The notes: generated from the sequence alone by a model not told the origin. A stretch of DNA of 64,000 nucleotides from Acanthosepion pharaonis (GCA_903632075.3 CAHIKZ030002633.1:2037001-2101000); one strand, 5' to 3'. Shown: positions 29,447 to 40,119, numbered from the stretch's first letter. Numbers and translations are program-made.

Positions 29447-29665
29447 ATAAAAGTAGAGATGATCATTTGTCCATCACACATCGTCTGCGTATGACTTTGC
29501 ATGTGCGGATGTAAAGTGTCTCTTATGCGTGAGTGATTTACATAAGCCTGTACCATTTAATGTATATAGACAAGCATACTAGTTAAGTGAGTTTGAAATA
29601 AGATAGTGGAGTAATACATTTATTTCCCACTCCTACCCTGGGTCGGGGAGTGGAGCAATGAAATC
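29447..29665 (+). mobile_element. Fragment of Helitron-like family 2, plus copy
   Basis: TCTATAATATAAAAGTAGAG, CCATCACACATCGTCTGCG, TGAGTTTGAAATAAGATAGTGG and CCTACCCTGGGTCGGGGAG run inverse to 33420-33660. The CTAG end is not reached. Confidence 0.45.
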
Positions 29666-30300
29666 ATAAAATTGAAGACAAAAAGAAAAAAAAGAAAGGG
29701 AAATCTTGATAGCTTAATACTTGCCAAACTCTATCTTTGCTTACATGTTTGTCTGACTGTGAAATAAAATAAATAAAAATAATTAGCTTTTCTTTCTCTT
29801 ACTTACAGACAGTGAGCTTTAGAGTCATATCGATAGTGTTTTTTTATCATTTCACCAAGGCACTAAGACACAACCGGTTACTGAGTGTGAAATAATAAGA
29901 AAGAAGAGAAACATTATTAAGAAGCGAGAACAATAGAAGTGTAATCAAGGTGACAGTAGATAATGATTGACATTGCATTTTAAAATTTTCGAAGTTGGCT
30001 GGAAAGCATGGAGCCGAAAGAGAGTTCCGCAAGCTAGAAGTGCGAGAAAAGTAACTGTTAGCATAAAACTTACGGTTACATCTAGCCATTTCAACTCTTA
30101 ATTGATGATACCTTTTTGCCAATCTAGTAGTGCGCTTAAATTCATAAAGTCTAGGTACCATAGCGAAGAGTGATATTTATTTGTAATTATTCACAAAATG
30201 TGGCACAAAGCCAAAATGGCGAATGGAGAAAAGGGCGGTTTTCATCTGTCTTAACTTTAAACTTAGCTAGCCACAAACACTAACCCAAACATACCACAAT

Positions 30301-30342
30301 ATTCCTAACACACACACACACACACACACACAAAAAAAAACA
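30301..30342. repeat. (CA)n followed by A run
   Basis: About 15 CA repeats and eight A, inside the LINE copy. Confidence 0.85.
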
Positions 30343-30763
30343 ACAATTTCTTACTTACCTTTTCTTACTATATCCCTAAAATACCTCATTGTCTCTATGA
30401 AAGTCCTAACTAGTCCCCATATGTACAATTCATTGTCTGTAGGGGGAGGGGAATAAAACAACAATTTCATCCGAACAATTACCATGAAAGTATTTATAGA
30501 AAATACACAGGGATGCAACCTTAGGGCGATGGGAAAGTGGCTGAAGCTGAGCCGCCAAATCAGGACCGATAATATTGCTGATCCTTTTTTTAAAAAAATT
30601 TATCAGAGAGCTCTAGGTAAATAGCAAGAGCAGCGTACCATATGTGGCAGCAATATTCAAAACATGGGCGAATGGTAGGCATAGATGTAAGGTAGATTCT
30701 AGAGAGAAAAATGCCTAGTAAGACACAGTGGACCAACTTTCTTATCTGCAGACCTATCAATAG

Positions 30764-31087
30764 ATTCAATATAATGAATAAAGATGTCGGAGTTAGCTCC
30801 TCCTTAATTCCCTAATTGTTCACTAGGGGTCGCTCTCCCTACACTATAAATACTGGGCACCTTCTTGCCTCGTTCTCTTTTTTACTTTGCACTTCAGCGG
30901 ACACATTTACAAAATGTAATCTCTAGCAGAGATCTGCGTTTTGCCCACTTGTTGGAAAACGTCATGAAACACACATATACGTACGTACGAACATTCACCA
31001 AAATACAAACTCTTTACGTTCACACACAGACACAAATGTTAATGTCTATGTCCGTTGTAAACTTTGTCGTTTACTACATATATTTGT

Positions 31088-31157
<70 letters not shown>

Positions 31158-31471
31158 CTTGTTGGTTTTCTTTACATCTTCAGTTGGGCTCAACTTGAGT
31201 CCGCCATGTTCTTGTAGGTGGACCTTTTTCTAGCAGGAATAAACGCACGTGTTCCTAATTTAACAACATGCTAACCCACGGTCCTCTACAAAGACAAAAG
31301 GAAAACATCTTAGCCGATGCTGAGGGACCTTATCAAAGCAAATGCATTTGCTTTGATAAAGTTCCTTGGAGGATGAAATGCGTCGGCTGAGATAAGTTTT
31401 CTTTTTGTCTTTATTCATATTGTCCTTTTACAGATAAACTCTATCTGAAACTTTTACGCATTCAATATAAT
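30764..31471 (+). mobile_element. 684-base insertion with 12-bp target duplication
   Basis: ATTCAATATAAT at 30764-30775 is repeated at 31460-31471, and the host LINE frame is continuous across it once the insert is removed. The insert begins GAATAAAGATGTCGGAGTTAG. It has a TATA-like CTATAAATACTGG, an AATAAACGCACG poly(A)-signal-like motif, a TA microsatellite at 31090-31153, and ends with a foldback (31287-31412). Its first 490 bases recur inverted at 44155-44665. It looks like a non-coding retroelement, LTR-like or Penelope-like. Confidence 0.7.
31287..31412. repeat. Foldback with about 60-base arms
   Basis: AAAGACAAAAGGAAAACATCTTAGCCGATG faces CGTCGGCTGAGATAAGTTTTCTTTTTGTCTTT. The centre CTTATCAAAGCAAATG/CATTTGCTTTGATAAAG is almost perfectly self-complementary without a loop. 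Confidence 0.7.
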
Positions 31472-31779
31472 CTTTCTATTTCATATCTGCCGAGAATGCT
31501 AGCTCAAGAAGGTACAACAAGTCACTCTCCTGGAGGTTAGCATCAGCAATTCTAATGAGAAGCAGAAAAGGGTGTCTCAGGTGATTAATAGAAAAAAGAT
31601 TCGTTTTGGAGGCGTTAAAGTTAACATGCTAATCCTTGCCCCAGTTAATGATAGACTGTATGTCATTTTTAGATCAGCTGTCAATTTGATCTCACCGAAC
31701 TGATCAAACTTATTATCGGGACAGGAGTAAATGGTTTTGTCATCAACATAGATACAAAGTTGAGAACTGATGTCCCCCG

Positions 31780-32425
31780 GGAAGCTATTTCCATCTGTTT
31801 CTATCTATTGATATTAATCTATTCGTGTCTATGTAATTAGTTTATTTCTATCATAAATCAGTCTATCTATTTATTGGTACCTAGAACCTAACAGCATAGC
31901 GGTGGCCAAAAATATATTTCTAATTTATTATTTGTATGACGATAATGTGAATTTAGGTTAAAAATTAATGGCCATAGGGAGTGAGTTCAGGTAAAAAAAA
32001 AAGTTATGTGAATAATTGCAGTGTTTTAAAAGGACACACAATTTAAATCTGAAATATGATCATCTTGCCGTCAGAAATTCGACAGGTTTCTAACTTGTAT
32101 CTTGTATATTTTAAATTTTAATCTATACAAGATGCAAGTTAGATTTAAAGTTTAAAAAGTAAAAAGTGTGAAAATGTTGGCGTCAAAAGCGTACTCTAAG
32201 GGAAATAACTCCTATCGACTCGGCTTCCACTCTATAAAAAATGAAAATGTTTCTTTAGCGGCATGTTAACTCCTTATGGGTCATTTAATGCCCAAATTTA
32301 ATTTTCCTGGGAGCATTAGTAATTTCTTTTACAAAAATGTATTGCTAGAAATATTTATTTTCCTTACAGTAATGTATTGCTGGAAATTAAAGATTTTTTG
32401 TTTTACAAAAATGTAATTTTTTTTA
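31780..32425. other. Spacer with a 20-base hairpin
   Basis: No gene recognised. TCTAACTTGTATCTTGTATA (about 32091) faces TATACAAGATGCAAGTTAGA (about 32125) across about 16 bases. Confidence 0.5.
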
Positions 32426-32429
32426 CATT

Positions 32430-32740
32430 ATTTACATTATTCGGACTATTGTCCTCATCTTTGTCGCCATATTTATCACAGCGTTTCGGCCGTTGTACGC
32501 TCCGGTCTTCTTCAGGTGGTTGGAACTTCGAGCTGAACCCTTTATTTCGCTCACTGGGGTAGACTGTTCTAGTTCTACGTGCCATGTTTGATGGATGTCA
32601 GTTATCATCTGCTAATTTCCCTCTGAAAGTTCTCCACTGCCTTAACCGGGTATTGAACTCACAGGCGTTGGTTAGATCAGGACCCAAAGAGTATAGTCCG
32701 AATAATGTAAATAATGTAATTTTTTTTACTATGAAAATGT
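32430..32740 (-). repeat. S1-related SINE with hammerhead-like core
   Basis: The minus strand has the B box GTGAGTTCAATACCCGG, GATAACTGACATCCATC, GAACAGTCTACCCCAGTGAG, AAAGGGTTCAGCTCGAAG, CTGAAGA (32509-32515) and GAAAC (32483-32487). It ends AATAATGTAAA. GTCCGAATAATGTAAATAATG is also present in the opposite sense at 32695-32718, so both ends carry the tail motif. Confidence 0.6.
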
Positions 32741-32754
32741 ATTGCTGGTATCTT

Positions 32755-32955
32755 TACTATAACTTTTTTTTATACTTTCATCGTGTTTTGACCCCAGTTT
32801 GGAGTCAACTATTTGCCCATAGCTTGGATCCTGACAGGTGCTACCACCCGGGTTTAGTGGACTTGGGAACAACAGCAATTAAGAGGCAGTTCTCCGCTCC
32901 GCAAAATCTTCCGCTCAGAGGCCATGCTGCCGGGTGTCCTACCCAGGACGAATAA
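32755..32955 (+). repeat. Dispersed repeat B, plus copy
   Basis: CACTTTCATCGTGTTTTGACCCCAG-like start, CTATTTGCCCATAGCTTGG, GGTGCTACCACCCGGG and CAGCAATTAAGAGGCAG; inverse of 7490-7750. Confidence 0.65.
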
Positions 32956-33044
32956 AGAATTGATGCTTATACATGCTCAACTTGGAGGAGTAAAATTGTA
33001 TTTTACGAGATGTTCTAAGTAAAGAGGGTCAACTTACGGTAAAA

Positions 33045-33092
33045 GTCAACACACACACACGCTCGTGCGTGTGTCTGTGTGTGTGTGTATGT
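33045..33092. repeat. CA/TG microsatellite pair
   Basis: CACACACACGCTCGTGCGTGTGTCTGTGTGTGTG forms a natural inverted repeat. Confidence 0.8.
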
Positions 33093-33130
33093 AACCTAAC
33101 AAATCAAGATCACTATCGTACTAAATAATA

Positions 33131-33655
33131 CTAGGTCGTTACCCGTCGTTTCGCTGATTAAAAGGAAAAAAGAAGACATCAAATATCATATTCCGTGTAT
33201 TTTGAATGAGGCAAACGAAAAAACATGAGACTCTTACTTTGGTGTGAAATTTGCAGAGAAACAAATATTTATTACAATGACGACAATATTTTTAACAATG
33301 CACAAATTTTACAAAATTACAATATAGGCCTTGCACAAAATTTCCCTTTTGCGCCTCAAATTAACAAGACAGATTAAGAGTCCTTTCAAACAAAAATGGT
33401 GTCTCCAACTTTATGATTTTATTCCTTAACCCAGGGTAGGGATTTCCAGAGTGAGTGGGAGGGGGAATGTATTATTCTAGTTTTATTTCAAACTCGGTCA
33501 GATTGTGCGTATATGTGTATAGTTGTGTGAACATTGAATGTTATAAGCACATGTGAGTCCCACACGCATAACAAATCATAGGCATATACACGCATGCAAA
33601 GTCTCACGCACTGTGTGACAAACAGAGAATCAGCTCTTCTTTTATAATATAAGTT
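33131..33655 (-). mobile_element. Helitron-like family 2
   Basis: On the minus strand it ends AGCGAAACGACGGGTAACGAC-CTAG, followed by T: a hairpin-like GC-rich block, then CTAG at 33131-33134. The 5' side has TATTATAAAAGAAGAGCTGATT and a CACACAGTGCGTGAG block. Related fragments are at 14140-14330 and 29447-29665. The 5' end is not certain. Confidence 0.5.
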
Positions 33656-33659
33656 TATA

Positions 33660-34115
33660 TAAGTGAGCAGATAAGAAACGGATGAAAGAACATTCAATTT
33701 ATTGTGGTATCTACATTTTATATGATACTGGATTACGACAATAAGTGTGACACTATGGTGGGAAACGCACATAGGAGTAGGGTGTGTGTGATTCTTTCTC
33801 AGTCTTAAGTGTTTTATGGACAGCAATAAAGTCTGAGAAATGGGATCTTCGAAAGCAGCCACCCACTCGACCAAATGAGAATAAAATGAAAGTTTTGGGG
33901 AACAAGTGACAACAAAACGGCCGTTGAAACTTCCGGTCGCACGATTGTACTAACAATCACAGTTGTAATTGTGGTAGTGCCGGATTGCTCTTTATTGGGT
34001 AAATGTTGTCCGTCGAGAGTGTTGCGAACTATAGAAATGGGAAGAGAATTGACAAGAGAAAATCATTGCTGGTTGAGGAAAAAAGCTGATCTTTTTGAGA
34101 TGTGACATGTGGTAG
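33660..34115. other. No recognisable gene
   Basis: Less AT-rich than average (CGGCCGTTGAAACTTCCGGTCGCACG near 33918), but no coherent frame that I recognise. Confidence 0.4.
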
Positions 34116-34118
34116 AAT

Positions 34119-34345
34119 TTGTCCCTAACTTCTACCTACACAAATCGTGCATGTGAATCCCTGAATAAACAACGAAATATATTGGAAATAGGGTCCAATT
34201 CATTTCTTGCTGTGGTATCTATTTTCACATTTTGTTTTCTTGTGAGCGTGCAGCGAGCCCTTCCCAGCTTTATGCACATTGACGCAATGTCTCGTCTTAT
34301 TTATATCAACGGGATCCTTCTGAAGAAGTGTTGGTTGTAAGGATC
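34119..34345 (+). repeat. Dispersed repeat F, copy 1
   Basis: TATTGGAAATAGGGTCCAATTC, TGTGGTATCTATTTTCACATTTTG, CCTTCCCAGCTTTATG and GACGCAATGTCTCG correspond to 61970-62165. Confidence 0.5.
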
Positions 34346-34559
34346 CTAAAGAAAGAAAAACTAATGAAAAAAACTTAAAAAATCATTATTCATCGAATTT
34401 GTTTTGCCTTAAGACAATAATCTCTATCATATATCATATTCATAAAAGCAATTAAAAGCTTTTCTAATTAAATGTGTTATTGCATTTTTTATTTTACGAT
34501 TCAGGGTATATTTTCGGTAACTGGAGATCCTGATTTACAAAAAGAAATTGATGATTTAA

Positions 34560-34606
34560 ATTCTCCAAGGACTTCTGGTTTTTATAACTAGAAGTCCTTG
34601 GAGAAT
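34560..34606. repeat. Perfect 17-bp hairpin
   Basis: ATTCTCCAAGGACTTCT (34560-34576) and its exact complement AGAAGTCCTTGGAGAAT (34590-34606) are separated by 13 bases. Confidence 0.85.
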
Positions 34607-34609
34607 ATA

Positions 34610-35075
34610 AACATAAAAATGAATTTCTCGTAATTTCATAAAATTAAATAAGTTGGGCGGGGAAGAGATATTAAGAGAAAAATACTTTTACCAAGATTTT
34701 CTAATAAAGAAACGTTTCTAAAATAATTTAATTCATTTGCGAATTTAATTAATTTCTGAAAGTTTCATTAAAATCCGACAATTATTTGATTTTTGCAATA
34801 ATTTCCAAATAAATGTGTTTTTCACCGAAAAAAGACGCTAAAATTTCCTATACCAATTTATGATCATCCACTGACGCAAGAAAACATTTTAACCAAAATT
34901 TTAAAGGTTCTAAAAGGGATTAAAAATATATAATTTAATTTTTAAAAAAATCCTTAGGCTTTTCCTCTTAATAACATAAAGATTTTGACGGCAAAACTTT
35001 GTTTTTATTTATTTTGGCCATTTTTTCATCATGTATGCTTATTCGTTGAGCGAATCTTTGGAGGTATCTCTATAT
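34610..35075. other. No recognisable gene
   Basis: AT-rich spacer. Confidence 0.4.
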
Positions 35076-35079
35076 ATTT

Positions 35080-35580
35080 GAGGTTGAGTCATAAGTAATT
35101 TCCGTTTTTGAAACCCTATTATGTTGAAGAATGTATCACCTTAATTATTATATGTGAAAGTTTAGAATAAATTTGGAGAAAACTAACATAGATTAAAATT
35201 TGTAAGGAAGTCGTTACGTACATAGTGGATTAAAAGAAAAATGTTGTTCACCATGACAACGCAAAGTCGAATACCGCAAGAATAACACAGGAAAAAAAAA
35301 GTCAGGAACTCAGTTGGTCTGTCTGATTCCACCCACCATATTCACCTGACCTTGCCCCAATCGTTTATTATCTTTCTTTCGATCACTTCAAAATACGTTG
35401 CTGCGGAAAACTTTGTCTAATGAAAACCAGATTTAAAAGTCCGTCGAAATTTTTTTCACATCAAAACCTGCGGAATTTTACTAAGAAGATATCAAATAGT
35501 TGGATGATAAGTAGTACGTTATTGCAAATAAAGGTGAATCCATAACTGAATAAAATTTAATAGAAGAATAGCGTAGGCAA
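35080..35580 (+). pseudogene. mariner transposase C-terminus relic
   Basis: The left end reads TGAGGTTGAGTCATAAGTAA, as in the mariner at 10297. The plus strand then gives HDNAKSNTARITQE, HPPYSPDLAP (in a shifted frame) and FFTSKPAEFY. These are the D-D-D-type mariner blocks HDNARPH..., HPPYSPDLAPSDY and the FF...FY end. Stops and shifts are present and the right end is missing. Confidence 0.7.
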
Positions 35581-35609
35581 ACGAAAACAGAATAATTCTA
35601 TAATTTATT

Positions 35610-35611
<2 letters not shown>

Positions 35612-35645
<34 letters not shown>
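35612..35645. repeat. (TA)n microsatellite
   Basis: About 17 TA repeats. Confidence 0.9.
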
Positions 35646-35647
<2 letters not shown>

Positions 35648-35995
35648 TGGTCAAATCCATTACATTCACTTACGTTCTAATGCCCTTGGGAAAGGTCTTA
35701 ATTCTCTTCTTCTCCTTCCAGCTATGGGTAAATAGCAGGACAGACTGGGTTCTATAGCCTTGGATGGCAACTGGTTTAGGAGGACAACTCTGAATTCAAA
35801 ACCTGCGGAAGGTTGTTTGGGGACCTTGTGGCACATAGTGCCCCAGGTTTCTGTATTCGGCCCTTGAAAAAGTGTGGTAGGTTATGCATAGAGCCTTCAC
35901 CACTATAATCAAGTATGTGCTGGTGTCTGGGCTGTCGGTTCCTAGGAACTGAGCTGCTTGACCCTCATACGTCGAATACGACGGGAGTCTACCAT
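35646..35995 (+). repeat. SINE/retroposon tail region
   Basis: CCATTACATTCACTTACG, ATGCCCTTGGGAAAGGTC and CCAGCTATGGGTAAATAGCAGG match the body of the composite SINE. The following GGATGGCAACTGG...GCACATAGTGCCCCAGG is unrecognised. Confidence 0.4.
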
Positions 35996-36015
35996 CTCTC
36001 TCTCTCTCTCTCTCG

Positions 36016-36085
<70 letters not shown>
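35996..36085. repeat. (TC)n-(TA)n compound microsatellite
   Basis: About 50 bases of CT repeats run directly into about 17 TA repeats. Confidence 0.9.
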
Positions 36086-36090
<5 letters not shown>

Positions 36091-36140
36091 GAGACCGTAA
36101 CATACCTACAACATGGACTCTTCCAGGACTATATAAAGTA

Positions 36141-36530
36141 CTAGCAATAGAGCCCGGCGTTGCCCGGGGATGTAACAGTAAGAGATAGATCAAGTATCGA
36201 CCATCATAAAGACTGAAAAATAAAATTGACAAAGATTATTGTTTAAGGTTGACGGACACGCATGTCTTAATTAGATTTTTTTTTTTTTTTTACGAATTGG
36301 TCAAACCCAAACTCAAACAAAAACATTGTTTTCAATCGTTATGAGTCTACCGATTGAATAGAATTTTATTATAAACAATTGTCTTGTAAATGGAATTTTT
36401 AAAGCATTCTGAATGTAAAAATAAAGAAAAAAAGTGTGCAAGACAATAAGAAACACTACCTGCCAAAAAAAAGTGAAGTTTTGTTGAAATCGGTTGAAAA
36501 ATGTAGGAAATCCAATCCCATATATAAACG

Positions 36531-36595
<65 letters not shown>

Positions 36596-36870
36596 CCTGG
36601 GTTTTATAATAAGTATAACTCGATATGAGTTGTTCCCCTTTCATTCTGGCGACAGAATCGTTTTAAAATTGGTTTTGTGCAAAAACAATTGTGTTTTTTC
36701 CAATTTTTGGCGCTGTCAGAACCACCGCAAGGTAATTTTACGTAGTCCTGTAAAGTTTTGTTGAAATCGGTTGAAAAATGTAGAAAATCCGATCCAATAT
36801 ATAAACGAACACACACTCACACACACACACACACACACACAATCTGCGTTTTATAATAAGTAAGGTGCGA
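36141..36870 (-). mobile_element. Non-autonomous Helitron, second copy
   Basis: The minus strand starts TCGCACCTTACTTATTATAAAACG and ends CCCGGGCAACGCCGGGC-TCTATTG-CTAG. The flanks are A and T, as in copy 1. The two internal units each carry CA repeats (36532-36594 and 36812-36841) between the AATCCAATCCCATATATAAACGAA and ACAACCTGGGTTTTATAATAAGTA motifs. No coding. Confidence 0.8.
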
Positions 36871-36893
36871 TATAACACTCTAAGAGAAGAGGA

Positions 36894-36895
<2 letters not shown>

Positions 36896-36949
<54 letters not shown>
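36896..36949. repeat. (GA)n microsatellite
   Basis: About 26 GA repeats. Confidence 0.9.
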
Positions 36950-36953
<4 letters not shown>

Positions 36954-37111
36954 CTAATACCGTAGTATCAGCCGCGTACGACTACCAATATTGGACACTA
37001 GCACATAGTAAGCTCCGCTTACACTTACACTATCTTTGTAACCTTTTTGTTTAATATATCTTTCTTACCTATAATCCGTGTTCCGTGTTTTCCTTCCGTG
37101 TTTGGGCCCAC

Positions 37112-37115
<4 letters not shown>

Positions 37116-37151
<36 letters not shown>

Positions 37152-37256
37152 CAACGCTACATAAGAGTTCTCATGTTTCAAACAAGAGCCGAAAACTTCA
37201 AAATAATTATTTGAATTAAATTGAATTAAAGTACTCTTATGTAGCGTTGGAATCAT
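37116..37256. mobile_element. TA tract and small element with 21-bp perfect terminal inverted repeats
   Basis: ATTCCAACGCTACATAAGAGT (37148-37168) and its exact inverse (37233-37253) bracket 64 bases. The left copy abuts a TA microsatellite (37116-37149). A MITE or foldback is likely. Confidence 0.6.
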
Positions 37257-37382
37257 ATTTTTTAAATAAATAATTATATTTATGCTCTACTTTTGTATCG
37301 AGCACTATTTTTTAAAAATAATAACAAAAATACTAAAGAACTTTGGATTATTTACTTAACGAGTTCTTTCCTATTTTCTATA

Positions 37383-37387
<5 letters not shown>
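37257..37387 (-). repeat. Dispersed repeat, inverse of 25850-25972
   Basis: GCTCTACTTTTGTATCGAGCACT, CAAAAATACTAAAGAACTTTGG and GAGTTCTTTCCTATTTTC. Confidence 0.5.
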
Positions 37388-37389
<2 letters not shown>

Positions 37390-37449
<60 letters not shown>

Positions 37450-37450
37450 A
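37390..37450. repeat. (CA)n-(TA)n microsatellite
   Basis: About 24 CA repeats run into TA repeats and then directly into the LINE tail. Confidence 0.9.
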
Positions 37451-37820
37451 TCATTTCACCCCAAGCAAAGCAATACCGCCACAAAGACGCAAGAGGTTAC
37501 TGAATGTTACAAAACATGAATTAAAATACTATTAAGGAGAGAGAACAATAAAAGAACAAGAATTAAGAAGACAGAAGATAATGATTAACGTTGCACTTAA
37601 ATTTTTGAAAGATCAAAGTTATCTGGAAAGCAAGAAGTCGGAAGAGATTTCCACAAACGAGAAATGCGATAAAAGAAAATGTTAGCATTACAACTTATGA
37701 TTACATCTACCCATTTCAACTGTAAAATGATGAGACCTTGACGCCAATCTAGTACTGCGCTTAAATTCGTAAAGGCTAGGTACCATAGAGAATGTTCATC
37801 AAAACATTTGCCATGAAGAT
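37451..37820 (-). mobile_element. LINE 3'-end fragment
   Basis: ATCATTTCACCCCAAGCAAAGC, TGTTAGCATTACAACTTATG and CGTAAAGGCTAGGTACCATAG match the 29840 copy in order; frames are broken. Confidence 0.6.
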
Positions 37821-37824
37821 ATTT

Positions 37825-38425
37825 ATAGAAATATTAATATTTATTCTATATAAAAATCACCATATTTACATTTTATGTTAACATTTACTATGTACAAATC
37901 TAATTGATTTGTTCACGGATATTTATTTTTTAAATATTATTCTTTAAATATTATTAAATATTTAAATAATATTATTTAAATATTCTTAAATATTATTTCT
38001 AAATTTTATTATCTGTTAACATTTTTCAAATTAACCTCGGCGTTTTTAAGTAGCAGGGTTGTCATAGTAACAATTTCTTTCCTTAGATTTTTTTTTCAGC
38101 TGCTTTGAAAATGCACGTACAGAGCCAAGCGTTAAGAACATAAATAATAATTTTCTGACATACTTTGTTCATGTATTTCATATCAACTACTTAACATCTA
38201 TAGATATATAAACGTTTACTGCAGTTATCACTAGTGAGGACAAGTCCCGTGTTAGTGTTGCTACTTACCGCATGCTAGGTTAAATGGAGGAAAAGGAGAA
38301 AGAGAAAGATATATTTGCCTTTTATAGGATTTACACAGTACCACCTAACAGCGTCTTGGCAGACCAAGTGTGGGTAATCCCCACAGTTGAAATTTATAAA
38401 CTCATTTTCTCAAAAAATGTTATAG
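37825..38425. other. AT-rich spacer
   Basis: An inverted TTTAAATATTATT array at 37930-38000 can fold. No gene seen. Confidence 0.4.
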
Positions 38426-38427
38426 AG

Positions 38428-38592
38428 CTTTTCCTATAGTAAAAATTATCGATAATGCATTCTTATCGTAAAAATAATCGACAATGCATTCCTATAGTAA
38501 AAAATCATTCACTTTGTATTTCTATAGCAAAAATCATTTACATTGCATTTCTACAAAAAAAAAAAAAAAAAAAAAAATTTATAATGCATACT
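38428..38592 (+). repeat. Minisatellite, about 30-base unit
   Basis: About four and a half degenerate units of CCTATAGTAAAAATYATCGAYAATGCATT, ending in a 23-base A run and a last ATAATGCAT. Confidence 0.75.
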
Positions 38593-38769
38593 CATGATAC
38601 AGGTAATGGTGAGATTATTTGTTTCCAGTTAGCGTTATTGTTGGTTTAAATTTGTAAAAACTCTTTTAGAAAAGTTTTTCAGGAAATGAAACGTCTCAAG
38701 TTCACTAACTGTTATCGCTCTTTCTCGTATTGATGGGAGTTTCCTTCTTAAATTCTTGATTAAGGTAAT

Positions 38770-39480
38770 CTGGAAAAATCAGCATTTTGATTATATCATT
38801 ATTTTCCCTTCTAGTTATATTTGCTCTACAAGTGATGTGGCTTTGATTATTTAGTAAAACTCTTTGTTATTCTATAGCACCAGTCTATAGGATTTGATGA
38901 AGGGTTGTCTTTAAAACCTGAAGGATTTATTAGCTTGAAACCATTTTTAATCATTGATTTGTATCTGTTTTATATAGTTGATAGTATATACATTTCGGAA
39001 CGAACTGGACGTCATGTATGGCATCCATATGAGAGTCTTGATCTAGCCAGGCTATTTAAGAACATGACTCAAATTCTTAGGTTAATCTTTTGGTTTTGTA
39101 GAATCTTCTGATGTTGGACAAAAGTACCCTGAGTACAACCTATCTTGAGTTCAATTTCCTTATGTTCTATACTAAATTAGTTGTAACTGATTCATACACC
39201 GAAGAGTTTAGAATTTAATTCCACATTCGGAATTTTTATGGTGGATTCAGGTTATGTGTCACCATTGCTTTCATTCCAATTCCAGATCATATTTTCTGTT
39301 TTATAAAGTTTTATCTTAAGTTTTACTTCTTGGAAAACTTGGTTAAGTATGTTGATTTTTTTTTGTCCAAGATTATTCTAATACCAACATTGAATATCTA
39401 TGTCATCAGCATGAATCCAGTTCCATCGTTAGTACACTGGCCTTTTAACCTCTCATAAACGGTAATGCACTTGAATTAGA
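38770..39480 (-). pseudogene. LINE reverse-transcriptase C-terminal relic
   Basis: Minus-strand frames give NIRRFYKTKRLT, then FLNSLARSRLSYGCHTWRPV, and IKNGFKLINPSGF. They resemble the region after the RT catalytic domain (SLxRSRLxYxCxTWRP...) of a different LINE lineage from those above. Stops are frequent. Confidence 0.5.
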
Positions 39481-39554
39481 AAAGTAAAAAATGAGCACCG
39501 AATACCGTGTATGATTTTTTTTATTTATTTACAGGGAACTGAATTAAACTAAAC

Positions 39555-40115
39555 CCTTGTACAAATTAATTGAAACAAAACGAATAATTCCGTTATTTAC
39601 TTTTTTTTTTCGTATCTTTCTAATGAAACATGACCCAGTGCACATGTTAGTACTTCGTATATCCATTCCACGAAGTCGTTCCTTTCAGGTTGACCACAGA
39701 TTCACGACTGGATTTAAATCAGGAGAGTTTCCGGGCCAGTCTATAGTATTTTAATTTGCTCACTGGTAAGGCTTGCCAGTGTGTTCGTGCAGCGTTACAA
39801 TTTTCGTACGCTTCGTGGTGTAACGTCCATCGCAGACAATGGCCGTAGGACAACTAATCGACAGTGGAGACACTAGTGTCTTGGCATGATAAAAATCCGA
39901 TGCAATCACGGGTGACGCAATATTTTTCAAGGTCAAACAAATTTCTTCATACACCCCGAAAATAGATTCATATTACTGAACACCACTACAAATGACATAA
40001 TCTGAGGAAGAAATAGAAATCGATTACACACTGTCACTCCAGTGGTTCTAAAACTGACCGTATGGTGGAAGAAAGGAAACTAAAGCAATTGTTTCAATTA
40101 ATTTGCATAAAGATA
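39555..40115 (-). mobile_element. Internally deleted Tc1-like element
   Basis: CAAATTAATTGAAACA (about 39560) and its inverse TGTTTCAATTAATTTG (about 40096) are terminal inverted repeats. Between them the minus strand reads DWPGNSPDLNPVVNLWST, the Tc1 D-W-P-x-S-P-D-L-N-P-I-E-N-L-W block with the catalytic Glu changed to Val. The N-terminal half is missing. Confidence 0.6.
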
Positions 40116-40119
40116 TAAT

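Larger units (their letters stand above)
29840..31775 (-). pseudogene. CR1/jockey-like LINE reverse transcriptase and tail, interrupted
   Basis: Minus strand from about 31760: SQLCIYVDDKTIYSC (the Y-x-DD motif of RT), then LQESDLLYLLELAFSADMK. A 684-base foreign insert (30776-31459) follows. The frame resumes with YIESIDRSADKKVGPLC, CCHIWYAALAIYLELSDK, EFKRTTRLAKRYHQLRVEMARCNRKF and LRNSLSAPCFPANFENFK. The order is that of the ORF2 C-terminal half of CR1/jockey-like LINEs. Relatives lie at 46340-47170 and 51365-52700. It is inactive, with stops and shifts. Confidence 0.7.

Noticed and set aside
30865..31233. 122-codon plus-strand frame
   Set aside because: It crosses a TA microsatellite inside a non-coding insert; the other copy of the element does not keep the frame.
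36313..36644. Cys-Val-rich open frames
   Set aside because: They read through the CA microsatellite of a Helitron; no protein family is involved.
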